From the NCBI RefSeq assembly GCF_002836595.1, contig NZ_PJBB01000003.1, forward strand, positions 2,789,001 to 2,853,000: DNA of 64,000 nucleotides, written 5' to 3'. The DNA comes from Tenacibaculum sp. Bg11-29. Lineage in GTDB: Bacteria; Bacteroidota; Bacteroidia; Flavobacteriales; Flavobacteriaceae. Position numbers and translations under genes: made by a program. This document shows positions 55,787-64,000 of the stretch, one piece after another. Within the stretch, counting starts at the first letter, position 1; every line of letters starts with the position of its first letter. The notes under the pieces were generated by a model, which was given only the letters and a program-made list of their open reading frames with translations, did no database searches and was not told where the DNA came from.

Positions 55787-58234
55787 ATGAAAAAACTACT
55801 ATTTTTGTTAGTAATAACAACAGCTACGATTTATGCTCAAAATTATCAATATCTTGGGGAGTATACATCAAACGGAACACCTCTTTATTTAGAATCTCCA
55901 GGAGATAATATATCGTATCCTACATTAGATATGATTAGTTATTCTCTTCCAGAAAGTTACCCCGTACCAGACTACAATCCGCATTATATATCTTCAGGAT
56001 ATGAGACTAATGTTGTTTTAAGTGAAACAGCAGATGTTTGGGTTACTTTTGTTAGTGAAGGAGCTGGGTATAGAAACTCGTTAGGATTTTACACTTATGA
56101 TATTAATAATCTACCAGCAACAGTACCAAACGCAGAAGATATTACGATTATATTTCCCAATGCTTCTGCATTAGGAAGTGGAGGAGGACTTCAGGTAGGA
56201 GATAAAGTGAAAATAGGAAATTTCCCAGCAGGTACAGGTATTGGGTGGGTATTACTAGCTAATGCGTGGAGTTATAGTCAAGTAAAAGTTTTAAATGGAT
56301 ATTGGCAGTTATATTCAAACCCAGATTATAATCCTGAAGCGGATGGAAATTTAAGACATCATAATGTGTTTCTGAATGACCCAACAAATGAACGTCTTAT
56401 TCTAGGGTTTGAAGATATTAGACGTGATTATGGTAATTGTGATAATGATTTTAATGATGCAGTTTTTTTTGTAACAGCAAGTTCTTTTTCAGCGTTAACA
56501 ACTTCAAATTATGCAGACGTATCTAGTGCAACAGATGTAACATCAGCATTCGATGGAGGGTTAGAAAGTAATGGTAAGTTAGCAAATTTAATAGCACAAA
56601 GAAATTTCAAACGTAAGAAAAATGGTAACTTATTTAATAAAAAAAGGTTACAGAGAAGGTATAAAAAGAAAGCTACATTATTATCAAAAGGAGTAAATCC
56701 ATCTAGCATAGAAGCTTTTTTACCAGCTACAGGAATGTACGGTACAGAAAAGGCATTCGTATCTACGCCTGAAGATTTATTAGGTATTACAAATGCAAAG
56801 GAAATATTCTCAGTTGATTTATATACCGGAGAAGAGAGAACCTCAGCGGTTTTGGCTACAGCAACAAAAGGAGATGTTTATGATCATTCAAAAGAAATAT
56901 GCGATCGATTAAATAATTCGGTTTTAGAAGATGTAAGAACAGTAACCGTTAGAGGGCATCAAGTAATAAGTTCTAAAATAAAAAGAGCTACCGGTGAAGT
57001 AGAATACACATTAGGTTTTTCGATTAAATTAGGAGCTACAGCAAATGAATTGTATAGTTTTTGGAATATAGAACAATATCCAGGAGGAGATTATTATAAT
57101 TTTCAGATATGGGGAAGCTCATTCTCTCAGGTTTTTACGATTAGTAATCATATTTTAGATACATTCAAATCAATAAAACCATTAAAAAGCTCAACGTTAG
57201 AAGATGTAGTACCATCAGTATTTGTTAGCTCTGGTTACTACAAAAACGGAAACATACATTTAAACATTATTAATAAAACAAAAGCAAGCTCTTTAAATTT
57301 TGAAGCTGTTTTAGCCAGAACAGAAGTTTCAGATAGAATAAATATGTCAGAAGTTATTAATTTAACAGGTGCATGGAATGAAACTATAATTATTCCTACA
57401 GGTCAATTATTTGATATAGGACTTTCTTTAAGTACAAATACGTCAAAACAACAAGATGCATTGTATTTAGCCGATGGTCCTTGGGGGATTGATTATTTAG
57501 AAGAAAATGTACGTGTAAATTCTTTTAGTATTGAAAATAATGATAATGATAAAGATAATGGTGAAGATATTTATCAAATAGAAAGAGAGCCAATAGTAAG
57601 TGGTGAAATAAAAGGAACTCTTAATTTATTTAGACACGTATTGGCTGGAGACCAAACATTAGATGTATCAGGTTATGAATCAATTCAGTTTAAAATTCAG
57701 AATACAAAACCAGTAGAGGTTATATTAGTTCAAGATGGAATAGCTGATTGGGAGAATCGATTAAGAATAACAATACCAGTAAATGACAATGAAAAATTAT
57801 ACACCATTTCTTTTAATGATTTTCTTGATAAAAATGGAAACCCTGGAGAAATTACAGATATAAAAACAATTGTTTTTTCATTACAAGGAGATTACGCTAC
57901 CTATGTTCCATTTACAATAGCAGTTAATGATGTATCTTTTGGATTGAAAGCTAATCAGTTTGATGAAAATTTAGTAACAACAAATAAAATTTTAGCAATA
58001 CCGAATCCAATAAACAGTTCTGGGAATATTTACTTTACAGCAGATCAAAATGAAGAAGTTACATTAATTATATATAATTACTTAGGGCAGTTAGTGTATA
58101 AAACTAATTATACAACAGAGATTGGTAGCAATTTAATACCTGTTAGTAGAGAAAATCTAACTTCTGGAATGTATATATGTAAAATAATAAGCAATAATAA
58201 AAAGTATAATTCTTTAAAACTACTTATTAATTAA
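55787..58234 (+). CDS. T9SS-sorted surface protein with DUF4114 domain
   Basis: 815 residues. Signal peptide (LLFLLVITTATIYAQ). The N-terminal third is a calcium-type DUF4114 domain (VGDKVKIGNFPAGTGIGWVL, LILGFEDIRRDYGN, DNDFNDAVFFVTAS). From GGLESNGKLANLIAQRNF onward it is collinear with the second part of the 51949 protein (STPEDLLGITNAKEIFSVDL, ICDRLNNSVLEDV, YYNFQIWGSS, GPWGIDY). Ends in a T9SS type A domain (AIPNPINSSGNIYFTA, IIYNYLGQLVYKTNY, LTSGMYICKI). The pair shares a C-terminal body and differs in the exposed N-terminal module. Confidence 0.9.
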   Translation: MKKLLFLLVITTATIYAQNYQYLGEYTSNGTPLYLESPGDNISYPTLDMISYSLPESYPVPDYNPHYISSGYETNVVLSETADVWVTFVSEGAGYRNSLGFYTYDINNLPATVPNAEDITIIFPNASALGSGGGLQVGDKVKIGNFPAGTGIGWVLLANAWSYSQVKVLNGYWQLYSNPDYNPEADGNLRHHNVFLNDPTNERLILGFEDIRRDYGNCDNDFNDAVFFVTASSFSALTTSNYADVSSATDVTSAFDGGLESNGKLANLIAQRNFKRKKNGNLFNKKRLQRRYKKKATLLSKGVNPSSIEAFLPATGMYGTEKAFVSTPEDLLGITNAKEIFSVDLYTGEERTSAVLATATKGDVYDHSKEICDRLNNSVLEDVRTVTVRGHQVISSKIKRATGEVEYTLGFSIKLGATANELYSFWNIEQYPGGDYYNFQIWGSSFSQVFTISNHILDTFKSIKPLKSSTLEDVVPSVFVSSGYYKNGNIHLNIINKTKASSLNFEAVLARTEVSDRINMSEVINLTGAWNETIIIPTGQLFDIGLSLSTNTSKQQDALYLADGPWGIDYLEENVRVNSFSIENNDNDKDNGEDIYQIEREPIVSGEIKGTLNLFRHVLAGDQTLDVSGYESIQFKIQNTKPVEVILVQDGIADWENRLRITIPVNDNEKLYTISFNDFLDKNGNPGEITDIKTIVFSLQGDYATYVPFTIAVNDVSFGLKANQFDENLVTTNKILAIPNPINSSGNIYFTADQNEEVTLIIYNYLGQLVYKTNYTTEIGSNLIPVSRENLTSGMYICKIISNNKKYNSLKLLIN

Positions 58235-58253
58235 CTTAGTAAGTTGAAAGAAT

Positions 58254-58294
58254 AAAAGTAAGAGCAAAAGTTAATTCTTTTGCTCTTACTTTTT
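58254..58294. terminator. Bidirectional terminator
   Basis: Long perfect stem AAAGTAAGAGCAAAAG / CTTTTGCTCTTACTTT with a 6-base loop. Serves the convergent T9SS cargo gene and the TPR/barrel gene, whose stop codon (58286-58288) lies inside the stem. Confidence 0.9.
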
Positions 58295-60367
58295 AAAGAA
58301 AGGTTTTTTAAGAAAATACCATTTAAACTGCAAACCTACTTCTGTAAAAGTAAAGCCATTATTTGAAGCAGTAGCTGTTGCTGAGGCTATATTACTTTGA
58401 GTACCATAAATGTTTAATAAACTACGTTCTGAGAATTTATAACCTAATTTAGCTTGTACTCTATAAGTACTTTGTTTTTTACCATCTTCAATATATTGAA
58501 AACCAGTTGCAGCAGTTAATTCATAAAACCATTCTTTATTTTTAGCAATAGTTTCATCTTTTATAATATTAAAGAAAACTTCTACTGCGCTAAATTTACT
58601 AGGGCTAAAGTAAATTGAAGGAACTTGATTTTTAAAAGATATATTCTGATAGTTAAGCCCTGCTTTTAAAGAAGGCTTCTCTAAAATATTGTAATATAAT
58701 GAGGTGAAAAGTAAATTTCGAGTATTATTATCGTTTTGAGTAGTGTAGTAATATTGTGTATACCACCCTAATTTAAAATTTGTATTTAAACTATAATTTA
58801 CTAAAAAATTATTTTGAACAATTTGTCTATCTAACAAGTCAGCATTAAAATTCTGAATTTCTCTTTTATACCCTAATTCTAAGTTTTGAAGTTTAAAAGG
58901 TTTTATATTTAAAGATAAATCTGCTAGTAATTCCTTATAGTTTTTCGATTCAGTATTAGAAGCTGTAATACCTAAACTACCTTTAAAAGTTAAATTGTTT
59001 AATAGTTGATATGATAATCCTAATAAAAAATTATTAGAGTGTGCATTTACATTAGTAACAGTATTTGCAGTTGTTCTGTAGCTATAATTACCTAATAGTT
59101 TGAGCTTTGTTGTAAATGAAAACTCAGAATTAGCAGCGTATAAATATGTTTCGTTATTTCCATTATCAAAAGAATAAGAGCTTTTTACTTTTACAAAAGG
59201 AGTGAAACTTCTATCTAATTTTTTGATGAAATTAGTCGCATCTTTTTGATTTTTATAAAAAGACAACGTCTTTTCAGCACTCTTATAAGCATTAACAAAA
59301 TATCCAGAAGCTTTTAGGGCATTTGCTTTTCCTAAATTCCCATCAAAAGAAGTGCTATCTTTCTTTAAAATTAAATTATAATCAGCGATACTTTTTTTAA
59401 AATCACTTTTGTAAATGTTTAAAGTAGCTCTTAATGATAATATCCAACTTTCTGGATTTTTATTGTTTAAAATTAAAGAGTTAATTTCTTTTTTAGCTAA
59501 CGAGTATTTCTTATTCCAAATTAAAGCTTGTATAAAACGTTCTTTTGTTTGGTTTTTAATATTTGTATTTGTTGTTGCATTTAAAAGGTTAATTGCTTTT
59601 TTGCTAATTTCTAATGCTTTTTTATTATCACTATCAAGATGATGGGCTAGAGAAATTCCATTTAAAGAGAGTAATTTGTTTTCAGGGGTTTCACCAATAG
59701 TTTTGTACGTTTTTTTAGCTTTATCTATTTGGTTTGAGATTAAGTATAGGTTTGCTAAGTTTAATAAAGTTTCTTTATCGTTTTTAAAGTCCTTAAAATT
59801 TTCTTTCAATATTTTTTCAGCTTCAAGATAATTTTGAGCATTGACCTTATTATTAGCTAAACCTAAACGCATGTATTTTTTAGAAATTAGCGCATTTTTA
59901 TTTTTAGGTAAAACAGTTAAAGCTTTATCAACATAAATAATAGCATTATCATAATCTTTTAGATTCGATAATGTGTTGGCATAGCCTAAAAGAGTAGGAA
60001 AACTTTTGTTATTTTCTTCTAGAAGAGCTTTATAATATTTTTTAGCTTTTTTATATTTTTTATACCAAAGTAAAGATTCAGCATAATTTAATTTCACCTC
60101 AAAATCTGTAGGAAAATCTTTTAAAAGATTTGTAAATAAAGAAACTGATTTTTTAGCATTCCCTTTTAAACCAACGGCTCTACCGTAACAAAGCCTTGCT
60201 GTTTTATTGTTTGGATATGATTTTAAAATAAGCTTAAAAAAGGTTTCAGCTTGTTCGTATTTACCAGTCTCTAAATAGGTAAAACCTTCTTTCATATTCT
60301 GAGAATATAGAGAAGCGGTAATAAGAAAGAAAAATAGAAGTATGATATTTTTAATTTTCATTTTCAT
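58286..60367 (-). CDS. TPR-repeat outer-membrane beta-barrel protein
   Basis: 693 residues. Signal peptide (IILLFFFLITASLYSQ). About ten TPR-like helical repeats cover 25-390 (GFTYLETGKYEQAETFFKLI, YGRAVGLKGNAKKSVSLFTN, GYANTLSNLKDYDNAIIYVD, LANLYLISNQIDKAKKTY). The C-terminal 300 residues are amphipathic strands (FVKVKSSYSFDNGN, KLKLLGNYSYRT, FTFTEVGLQFKWYF) ending near the terminus in an aromatic-rich strand. The TPR-then-barrel layout resembles polysaccharide export porins (PgaA, BcsC) and YaiO-like proteins. The flippase and glycosyltransferase 1 kb downstream make an export role conceivable. Confidence 0.82.
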   Translation of the reverse strand: MKMKIKNIILLFFFLITASLYSQNMKEGFTYLETGKYEQAETFFKLILKSYPNNKTARLCYGRAVGLKGNAKKSVSLFTNLLKDFPTDFEVKLNYAESLLWYKKYKKAKKYYKALLEENNKSFPTLLGYANTLSNLKDYDNAIIYVDKALTVLPKNKNALISKKYMRLGLANNKVNAQNYLEAEKILKENFKDFKNDKETLLNLANLYLISNQIDKAKKTYKTIGETPENKLLSLNGISLAHHLDSDNKKALEISKKAINLLNATTNTNIKNQTKERFIQALIWNKKYSLAKKEINSLILNNKNPESWILSLRATLNIYKSDFKKSIADYNLILKKDSTSFDGNLGKANALKASGYFVNAYKSAEKTLSFYKNQKDATNFIKKLDRSFTPFVKVKSSYSFDNGNNETYLYAANSEFSFTTKLKLLGNYSYRTTANTVTNVNAHSNNFLLGLSYQLLNNLTFKGSLGITASNTESKNYKELLADLSLNIKPFKLQNLELGYKREIQNFNADLLDRQIVQNNFLVNYSLNTNFKLGWYTQYYYTTQNDNNTRNLLFTSLYYNILEKPSLKAGLNYQNISFKNQVPSIYFSPSKFSAVEVFFNIIKDETIAKNKEWFYELTAATGFQYIEDGKKQSTYRVQAKLGYKFSERSLLNIYGTQSNIASATATASNNGFTFTEVGLQFKWYFLKKPFFKK

Positions 60368-60503
60368 TTTTTTGTTATATGCAAGTTAAGGAATAGCATC
60401 CACACATTGAACGATATAAAATGGTTTTTCATCGATAATCGATACTTTTTTAGGAGTTTAAAGATGATATTTGTAATGTAATTAATCATTAAACTATAAA
60501 ATT

Positions 60504-60782
60504 ATGGCTTTACAGATCTCACAAAAAAAAGGAAATTTTTATTTAAACGGAAAATTAAATAACACAACCTCTAGATTTTTTATTGTCTATTTTGAACATA
60601 ATTTACAGCAATGTAAAGATGTAACTATAAATATTGATAATGTAAAAGAAATAAGTAAAGAAGGTTTAGATGCAATAAGTACACTAACAGCTATTGCCTT
60701 AAAAAATGATAAGCTATTTTCTGTTACAGGTTATGGATGTAAAGATATTTATGATCATTTTAATGAAATAAATGTAGCATAA
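60504..60782 (+). CDS. Small STAS-like domain protein
   Basis: 92 residues. Pattern of a STAS (anti-sigma-factor antagonist) fold: KGNFYLNGKLNNTTSRFFIV, a strand VTINIDNVKEISKEGLDAIS where Ser/Thr normally sits in the phosphorylation loop, and a final helix KDIYDHFNEIN. The serine in EISKEG is close to the usual phospho-acceptor position. No partner kinase or anti-sigma gene is adjacent. It is divergently transcribed from the TPR/barrel gene across 136 bases. Confidence 0.7.
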   Translation: MALQISQKKGNFYLNGKLNNTTSRFFIVYFEHNLQQCKDVTINIDNVKEISKEGLDAISTLTAIALKNDKLFSVTGYGCKDIYDHFNEINVA

Positions 60783-60903
60783 TGAGTTAAATAAAAATTA
60801 AGATATTAATTTTATAAAAGTACATCCTTACAGCTCTTTTAATGAAAAAAATAAGAAAACTTATTTTTCTAGATGTTAGAATATATCCCCATGAAATAAA
60901 AAA

Positions 60904-60933
60904 AATAAAACAGTTATGTTTTATTTTTTTTTT
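60904..60933 (+). terminator. Terminator after STAS-like gene
   Basis: 9-bp stem AATAAAACA (60904-60912) with its complement at 60917-60925, GTTA loop and a long T-tract. 121 bases after the stop. Confidence 0.75.
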
Positions 60934-61076
60934 GTTACTTACATTTTGAATTTGATATTCAGTTGTTTATAAACAATTGTTGGTTTAAAAGGTGTGTAAT
61001 ATTATTTGTGTTTTTAGATTGATTAGAAATAAACTATAATAAATCTTGATTTTTGAGCTAATGTATTAAATGAGAA

Positions 61077-61304
61077 AGAGGTAAGTAGTTAAATACTCAT
61101 CAATAGATATATAATTTTAAGAAGATTTATGTAATTCTTATTATCTGTTCGAGCATTACTGAAATCAAATGACAATTTGATTGAAAGTAGCAAACGAAGT
61201 TTCGAGAACTATTAGCCTGCTAAAAATAGGTTTCGACTGCGCTCAACGAGACATTTTAAAGATATTTCAATTAAAATAGAAGTAACTATCTACTGATCTC
61301 TAAA
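61077..61304. repeat. Dispersed inverted-repeat element, copy C
   Basis: Left end AGAGGTAAGTAGTTAAATAC (61077-61096) and right end GTAACTATCTACTGATCTCT (61282-61301) are imperfect complements. The core TCGAGAACTATTAGCCTGCT (61202-61221) and its continuation AAAAATAGGTTTCGACTGCG (61222-61241) are almost the exact reverse complement of copy B. A second inner hairpin CAAATGACAATTTG (61167-61180) is extra. About 228 bp, inserted between the STAS-like and flippase genes. Confidence 0.8.
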
Positions 61305-61386
61305 ATATAATTAGGTTCTTAATAAGAAATAAACTGAATTAGAAAAAATAATTTTGAAGAGATACGTATATTAAATTAAGAAAAAG

Positions 61387-62637
61387 ATGCCTAAAGTTTT
61401 AAAGTATAAAATTTCGTCAGAACAATTGTTTATGATAAGTGTTTTACTAGTAAATGGAGGTAACTATTTATATAATTTATTATTAGGTAGGTTTTTAGGG
61501 CCTGAAAAATTTGCTGATGCAGCCATTATGGTCACTTTTTTATTAGTACTTTCTTTTGTTGCAATGACTTTTCAGTTAGTAACAGCAAAATTTTCAGTAA
61601 TTTTTGAAGGATTAATTTTTGAAAAATTTATATTAAAAGTTTATAAAAATGCTTTTATTACAAGTATATTTTTAGGATTATTAATTATAGTTTTTTCTAA
61701 AGAATTACAATATTTTTTTAGAACAACTTCCTATAATATGTTTGTTATATTTGGTTTAGGAGTTCCTCTTTATTTTTTAATGAGTGTAAATAGAGGTATT
61801 TTTCAAGGTAAAAAACGGTTAACATCATTATCAATTACTTATCAGTTAGAAATGATAAGTCGTTTATTAATTACTTTCGGGTTATTGTATTTTTTTAATA
61901 TTGAATCGTCAATATTAATTGCTATAGGAATTTTAGGGTCTTTTGTATTTGGTTTAATACCATTTAGTTTTAAAAGTATTTCTTTTTCTAAAAAAACACC
62001 ATTAGATAATTCTCAAAAAAAAATGGTTCGTAATTTTTTTATAATTACTGCATTTTATGAATTAACACAAATTATTATAAATAATAGTGATATTTTACTG
62101 GTAAAACATTATTTCGAATCTTATGATGCAGGTTTATATGCTTCTTTAGCATTAATTGGTAGAGTTGTTTATTTTATTGCTTGGATGTTTGTAATGTTAT
62201 TATTACCAACTGTTGTTGAATTAAAAAAAGAAGGAAAACCAACATTACCTATTCTATTAAAATATGTTGGTTATATTTCTATTATTGCAACTTTAATTAT
62301 AGTTGTGAGCTTTATTTTTCCAGAACAAATTATAACTATTTTGTTTGGTAACGATTACTTTGAAATAGCACCTTTATTATGGAAATATGCTTTGGCCACA
62401 GGTGTTTTTGCAATCTCTAATATTTTTGCATATTATTATTTGTCATTAGATAAATATATTCCAGTAATTGTTTCTGGTGTTTTTGGGATGTTACAAATAA
62501 TTTTAATAATTTTATTCCACAAAACTTTAGAACAAGTAGTACATATGCAAATATTTACTATGATTTTATTATTACTTATTCAATTAAGCTTCTTTTTCTT
62601 AAAGGATAATACTATATTAATAAAACAAAATACTTAA
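61387..62637 (+). CDS. Polysaccharide flippase (Wzx/MATE-like family)
   Basis: 416 residues with about 12 membrane helices. Opening motif LVNGGNYLYNLLLGRFLGPE is the family's first-helix signature, followed by VNRGIFQGKKRL and NNSDILLVKHYFESYDAGLY. Such proteins flip lipid-linked oligosaccharides across the inner membrane. The glycosyltransferase 60 bases downstream supports a role in surface polysaccharide synthesis. Confidence 0.9.
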   Translation: MPKVLKYKISSEQLFMISVLLVNGGNYLYNLLLGRFLGPEKFADAAIMVTFLLVLSFVAMTFQLVTAKFSVIFEGLIFEKFILKVYKNAFITSIFLGLLIIVFSKELQYFFRTTSYNMFVIFGLGVPLYFLMSVNRGIFQGKKRLTSLSITYQLEMISRLLITFGLLYFFNIESSILIAIGILGSFVFGLIPFSFKSISFSKKTPLDNSQKKMVRNFFIITAFYELTQIIINNSDILLVKHYFESYDAGLYASLALIGRVVYFIAWMFVMLLLPTVVELKKEGKPTLPILLKYVGYISIIATLIIVVSFIFPEQIITILFGNDYFEIAPLLWKYALATGVFAISNIFAYYYLSLDKYIPVIVSGVFGMLQIILIILFHKTLEQVVHMQIFTMILLLLIQLSFFFLKDNTILIKQNT

Positions 62638-62697
62638 ATCTTTTTCCCTTCAACTATATGTAGTTGTATTATAAACTATAATTAAAAAAGAATAGCC

Positions 62698-63885
62698 ATG
62701 AAATTAGCAATTGTAACAGCATACCCACCAAGCAAAGTAACGTTAAACGAATATGCTTATTATTTAACAAAGCATTTTAGGCAGCATGAAAGAATAACAG
62801 AATTAATTTTATTAACTGATGTTACATCAGGGGCAAAGGACATTGAGTTTACAGAAGAGGGGTGTAAAATAACAGTTAAAGAATGTTGGAAATTTAATAG
62901 TTATAAAACGATACGATCAGTTAATAAAGCAATAAACCAAACAAAACCAGATGCTGTATTGTTTAATTTACAGTTTATGAAGTTTGGAGACAAAAAAATA
63001 GCAGCAGCTTTGGGACTACTATTACCTTTAGTTTGTAAGATAAAAAAAATACCAACGATAGTATTATTGCATAATATTTTAGAGCAAGTAGATTTAAAAA
63101 GCGCAGGATTTACAGAAAATAAAGTAGCTCAAAAAATATACAATTTTATAGGTACGACTTTAACAAAGTTAATTTTAAAAGCAGATTTAGTTGCTGTAAC
63201 AATGCATAAATATGTTACAACATTAGAAAATAAATATAAAGTTAGTAATATAAAAATGATTCCGCATGGAACGTTTGAGATTCCGGATAAACCTGAAGAA
63301 GATTTACCTGAGGGACCTTTAAAAATTATGACATTTGGTAAGTTTGGTACCTATAAAAAGGTAGAAAATATGATTGAAGCTGTCGTGGAAATTAGAAAAA
63401 AAACAGGGTTAGATTTAGAAATTGTAATAGCAGGTACTGATAACCCAAATGTAAAGGGCTATTTAGCAGAAGTAGCAGAAAAATATAAACAGATACCACA
63501 ATTAACATTTACAGGGTATGTTGAAGAAAGTGATGTTGCAAGAATTTTTAATGAAAGCGCAGTCGTTGTTTTTCCTTATACATCAACAACAGGTAGTTCA
63601 GGAGTTTTACACCAAGCAGGTAGCTATGCAAAAGCTGTTGTTATGCCAAATTTAGGAGATTTAAAAACTTTAATAGAAGATGAAGGGTATAAAGGAGAGT
63701 ATTTTGAACCGACAAGTATAACAAGTTTAGCAAGTGCTATTGAAAAAATAGTAACAAATAATAGTCATAGAAAGTATTTAGAAGATGCTAATTATAAAGC
63801 GGCAACGGCATACCCAATGAAAAAAATAACAAAAATTTATATAGATGAGTTTGAAAAAATTATAAATAAAAAGGTTAAAGTATAG
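62698..63885 (+). CDS. GT4-family glycosyltransferase
   Basis: 395 residues. GT-B fold: N-terminal KLAIVTAYPPSKVTLNEYAY, middle TIVLLHNILEQVD, MIPHGTFEIPD, and C-terminal nucleotide-sugar domain with KIMTFGKFGTYKKVENMIEA, LTFTGYVEESDVARIF, and the late PYTSTTGSSGVLHQAGSYAK where the conserved acidic residue of the E-x7-E motif is not obvious. No membrane helix. It likely builds the glycan handled by the upstream flippase. Confidence 0.9.
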   Translation: MKLAIVTAYPPSKVTLNEYAYYLTKHFRQHERITELILLTDVTSGAKDIEFTEEGCKITVKECWKFNSYKTIRSVNKAINQTKPDAVLFNLQFMKFGDKKIAAALGLLLPLVCKIKKIPTIVLLHNILEQVDLKSAGFTENKVAQKIYNFIGTTLTKLILKADLVAVTMHKYVTTLENKYKVSNIKMIPHGTFEIPDKPEEDLPEGPLKIMTFGKFGTYKKVENMIEAVVEIRKKTGLDLEIVIAGTDNPNVKGYLAEVAEKYKQIPQLTFTGYVEESDVARIFNESAVVVFPYTSTTGSSGVLHQAGSYAKAVVMPNLGDLKTLIEDEGYKGEYFEPTSITSLASAIEKIVTNNSHRKYLEDANYKAATAYPMKKITKIYIDEFEKIINKKVKV

Positions 63886-63892
63886 ATATAAA

Positions 63893-64000
63893 CTATTTAG
63901 AACCTGAAATATATTTAAAAGCAGCTTTTTTCTTACCAGATTTAGTAATAAAACCAAACTTTCTTTGAGGGTTTTTTCTCCAAGGAAGACTACCTACAAC
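63893..64000 (-). CDS. C-terminus of an unknown protein, truncated by window end
   Basis: Minus-strand frame ending in TAG at 63893-63895 and open to base 64000. The last 35 residues include SLPWRKNPQRKFGFITKSGK and AAFKYISGSK, basic and without membrane segments. It is convergent with the glycosyltransferase, with only 7 bases between stops. Too short to identify. Confidence 0.55.
   Translation of the reverse strand, partial: VVGSLPWRKNPQRKFGFITKSGKKKAAFKYISGSK

Larger units (their letters stand above)
60783..61386. other. Intergenic region with terminator and repeat copy C
   Basis: 604 bases with no gene. A terminator lies near 60904-60933 and element copy C at 61077-61304. The rest is AT-rich filler with no visible motif. 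Confidence 0.5.

Overview
This is an AT-rich stretch of a Bacteroidota chromosome, almost certainly from a marine member of the Flavobacteriaceae. A Tenacibaculum- or Polaribacter-like genus is my inference, not something proven here. The lineage call rests on two proteins with C-terminal type IX secretion (T9SS) sorting domains, a DUF4835/PorD-type gene, the bamD-rpoZ-coaBC-DUF4835-recN block, 2TM-domain proteins, a 480-residue GAPDH, and promoter boxes of the Bacteroidota -7 type (TAnnTTTG) in place of Shine-Dalgarno-led genes. I see no tRNA, rRNA, CRISPR array, prophage or replication origin.

Layout. 1-6.1 kb: end of an HtrA protease, long-form GAPDH, a lipocalin-like protein, two DinB-fold proteins and ligA. 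6.4-13.2 kb: secreted GH18 chitinase, YhhN enzyme, WYL regulator, GyrI-like protein, DoxX protein, phytase-like lipoprotein. 12.7-22.7 kb: core genes (dapA, ferritin, bamD, rpoZ, coaBC, DUF4835, recN, fabI) and a DUF3050/glycosyltransferase pair. 22.8-26.9 kb: ArsC-like protein, prfB, ltaE, a small outer-membrane protein, and an ECF sigma factor with a membrane partner. 27-30.9 kb: a LytS-type kinase carrying a 2TM tail, four tandem free 2TM proteins and a LytTR regulator. 31-39.2 kb: accessory region with an M57 protease, an AraC regulator bracketed by two copies of a dispersed inverted-repeat element, a LytTR gene remnant, hutG-like and ABM genes, and a serine hydrolase broken by one stop codon. 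39.4-45.3 kb: the thrA-thrB-thrC operon on the minus strand with a Thr/Ile-rich leader peptide upstream, plus two small genes. 45.5-51.8 kb: a tightly coupled seven-gene signalling operon (receiver, H-NOX, PAS/GAF kinase, FIST protein, second kinase, HPt, LytTR regulator), whose last gene is broken. 51.9-58.2 kb: two paralogous T9SS cargo genes separated by a decayed IS1595-type element. 58.3-64 kb: TPR/outer-membrane-barrel protein, a small STAS-like protein, another repeat copy, a flippase and a glycosyltransferase.

The most notable system is 45.5-51.8 kb. It combines two different nitric-oxide sensor families (H-NOX and FIST/NosP-like), each followed by its own histidine kinase, with an HPt protein and an output regulator in one transcription unit. 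The output LytTR gene carries a stop codon and a frameshift, so the relay may be decapitated in this strain. Second is the probable thr-operon leader peptide. Third is a family of roughly 190-230 bp inverted-repeat elements, present in three full copies and one partial copy.
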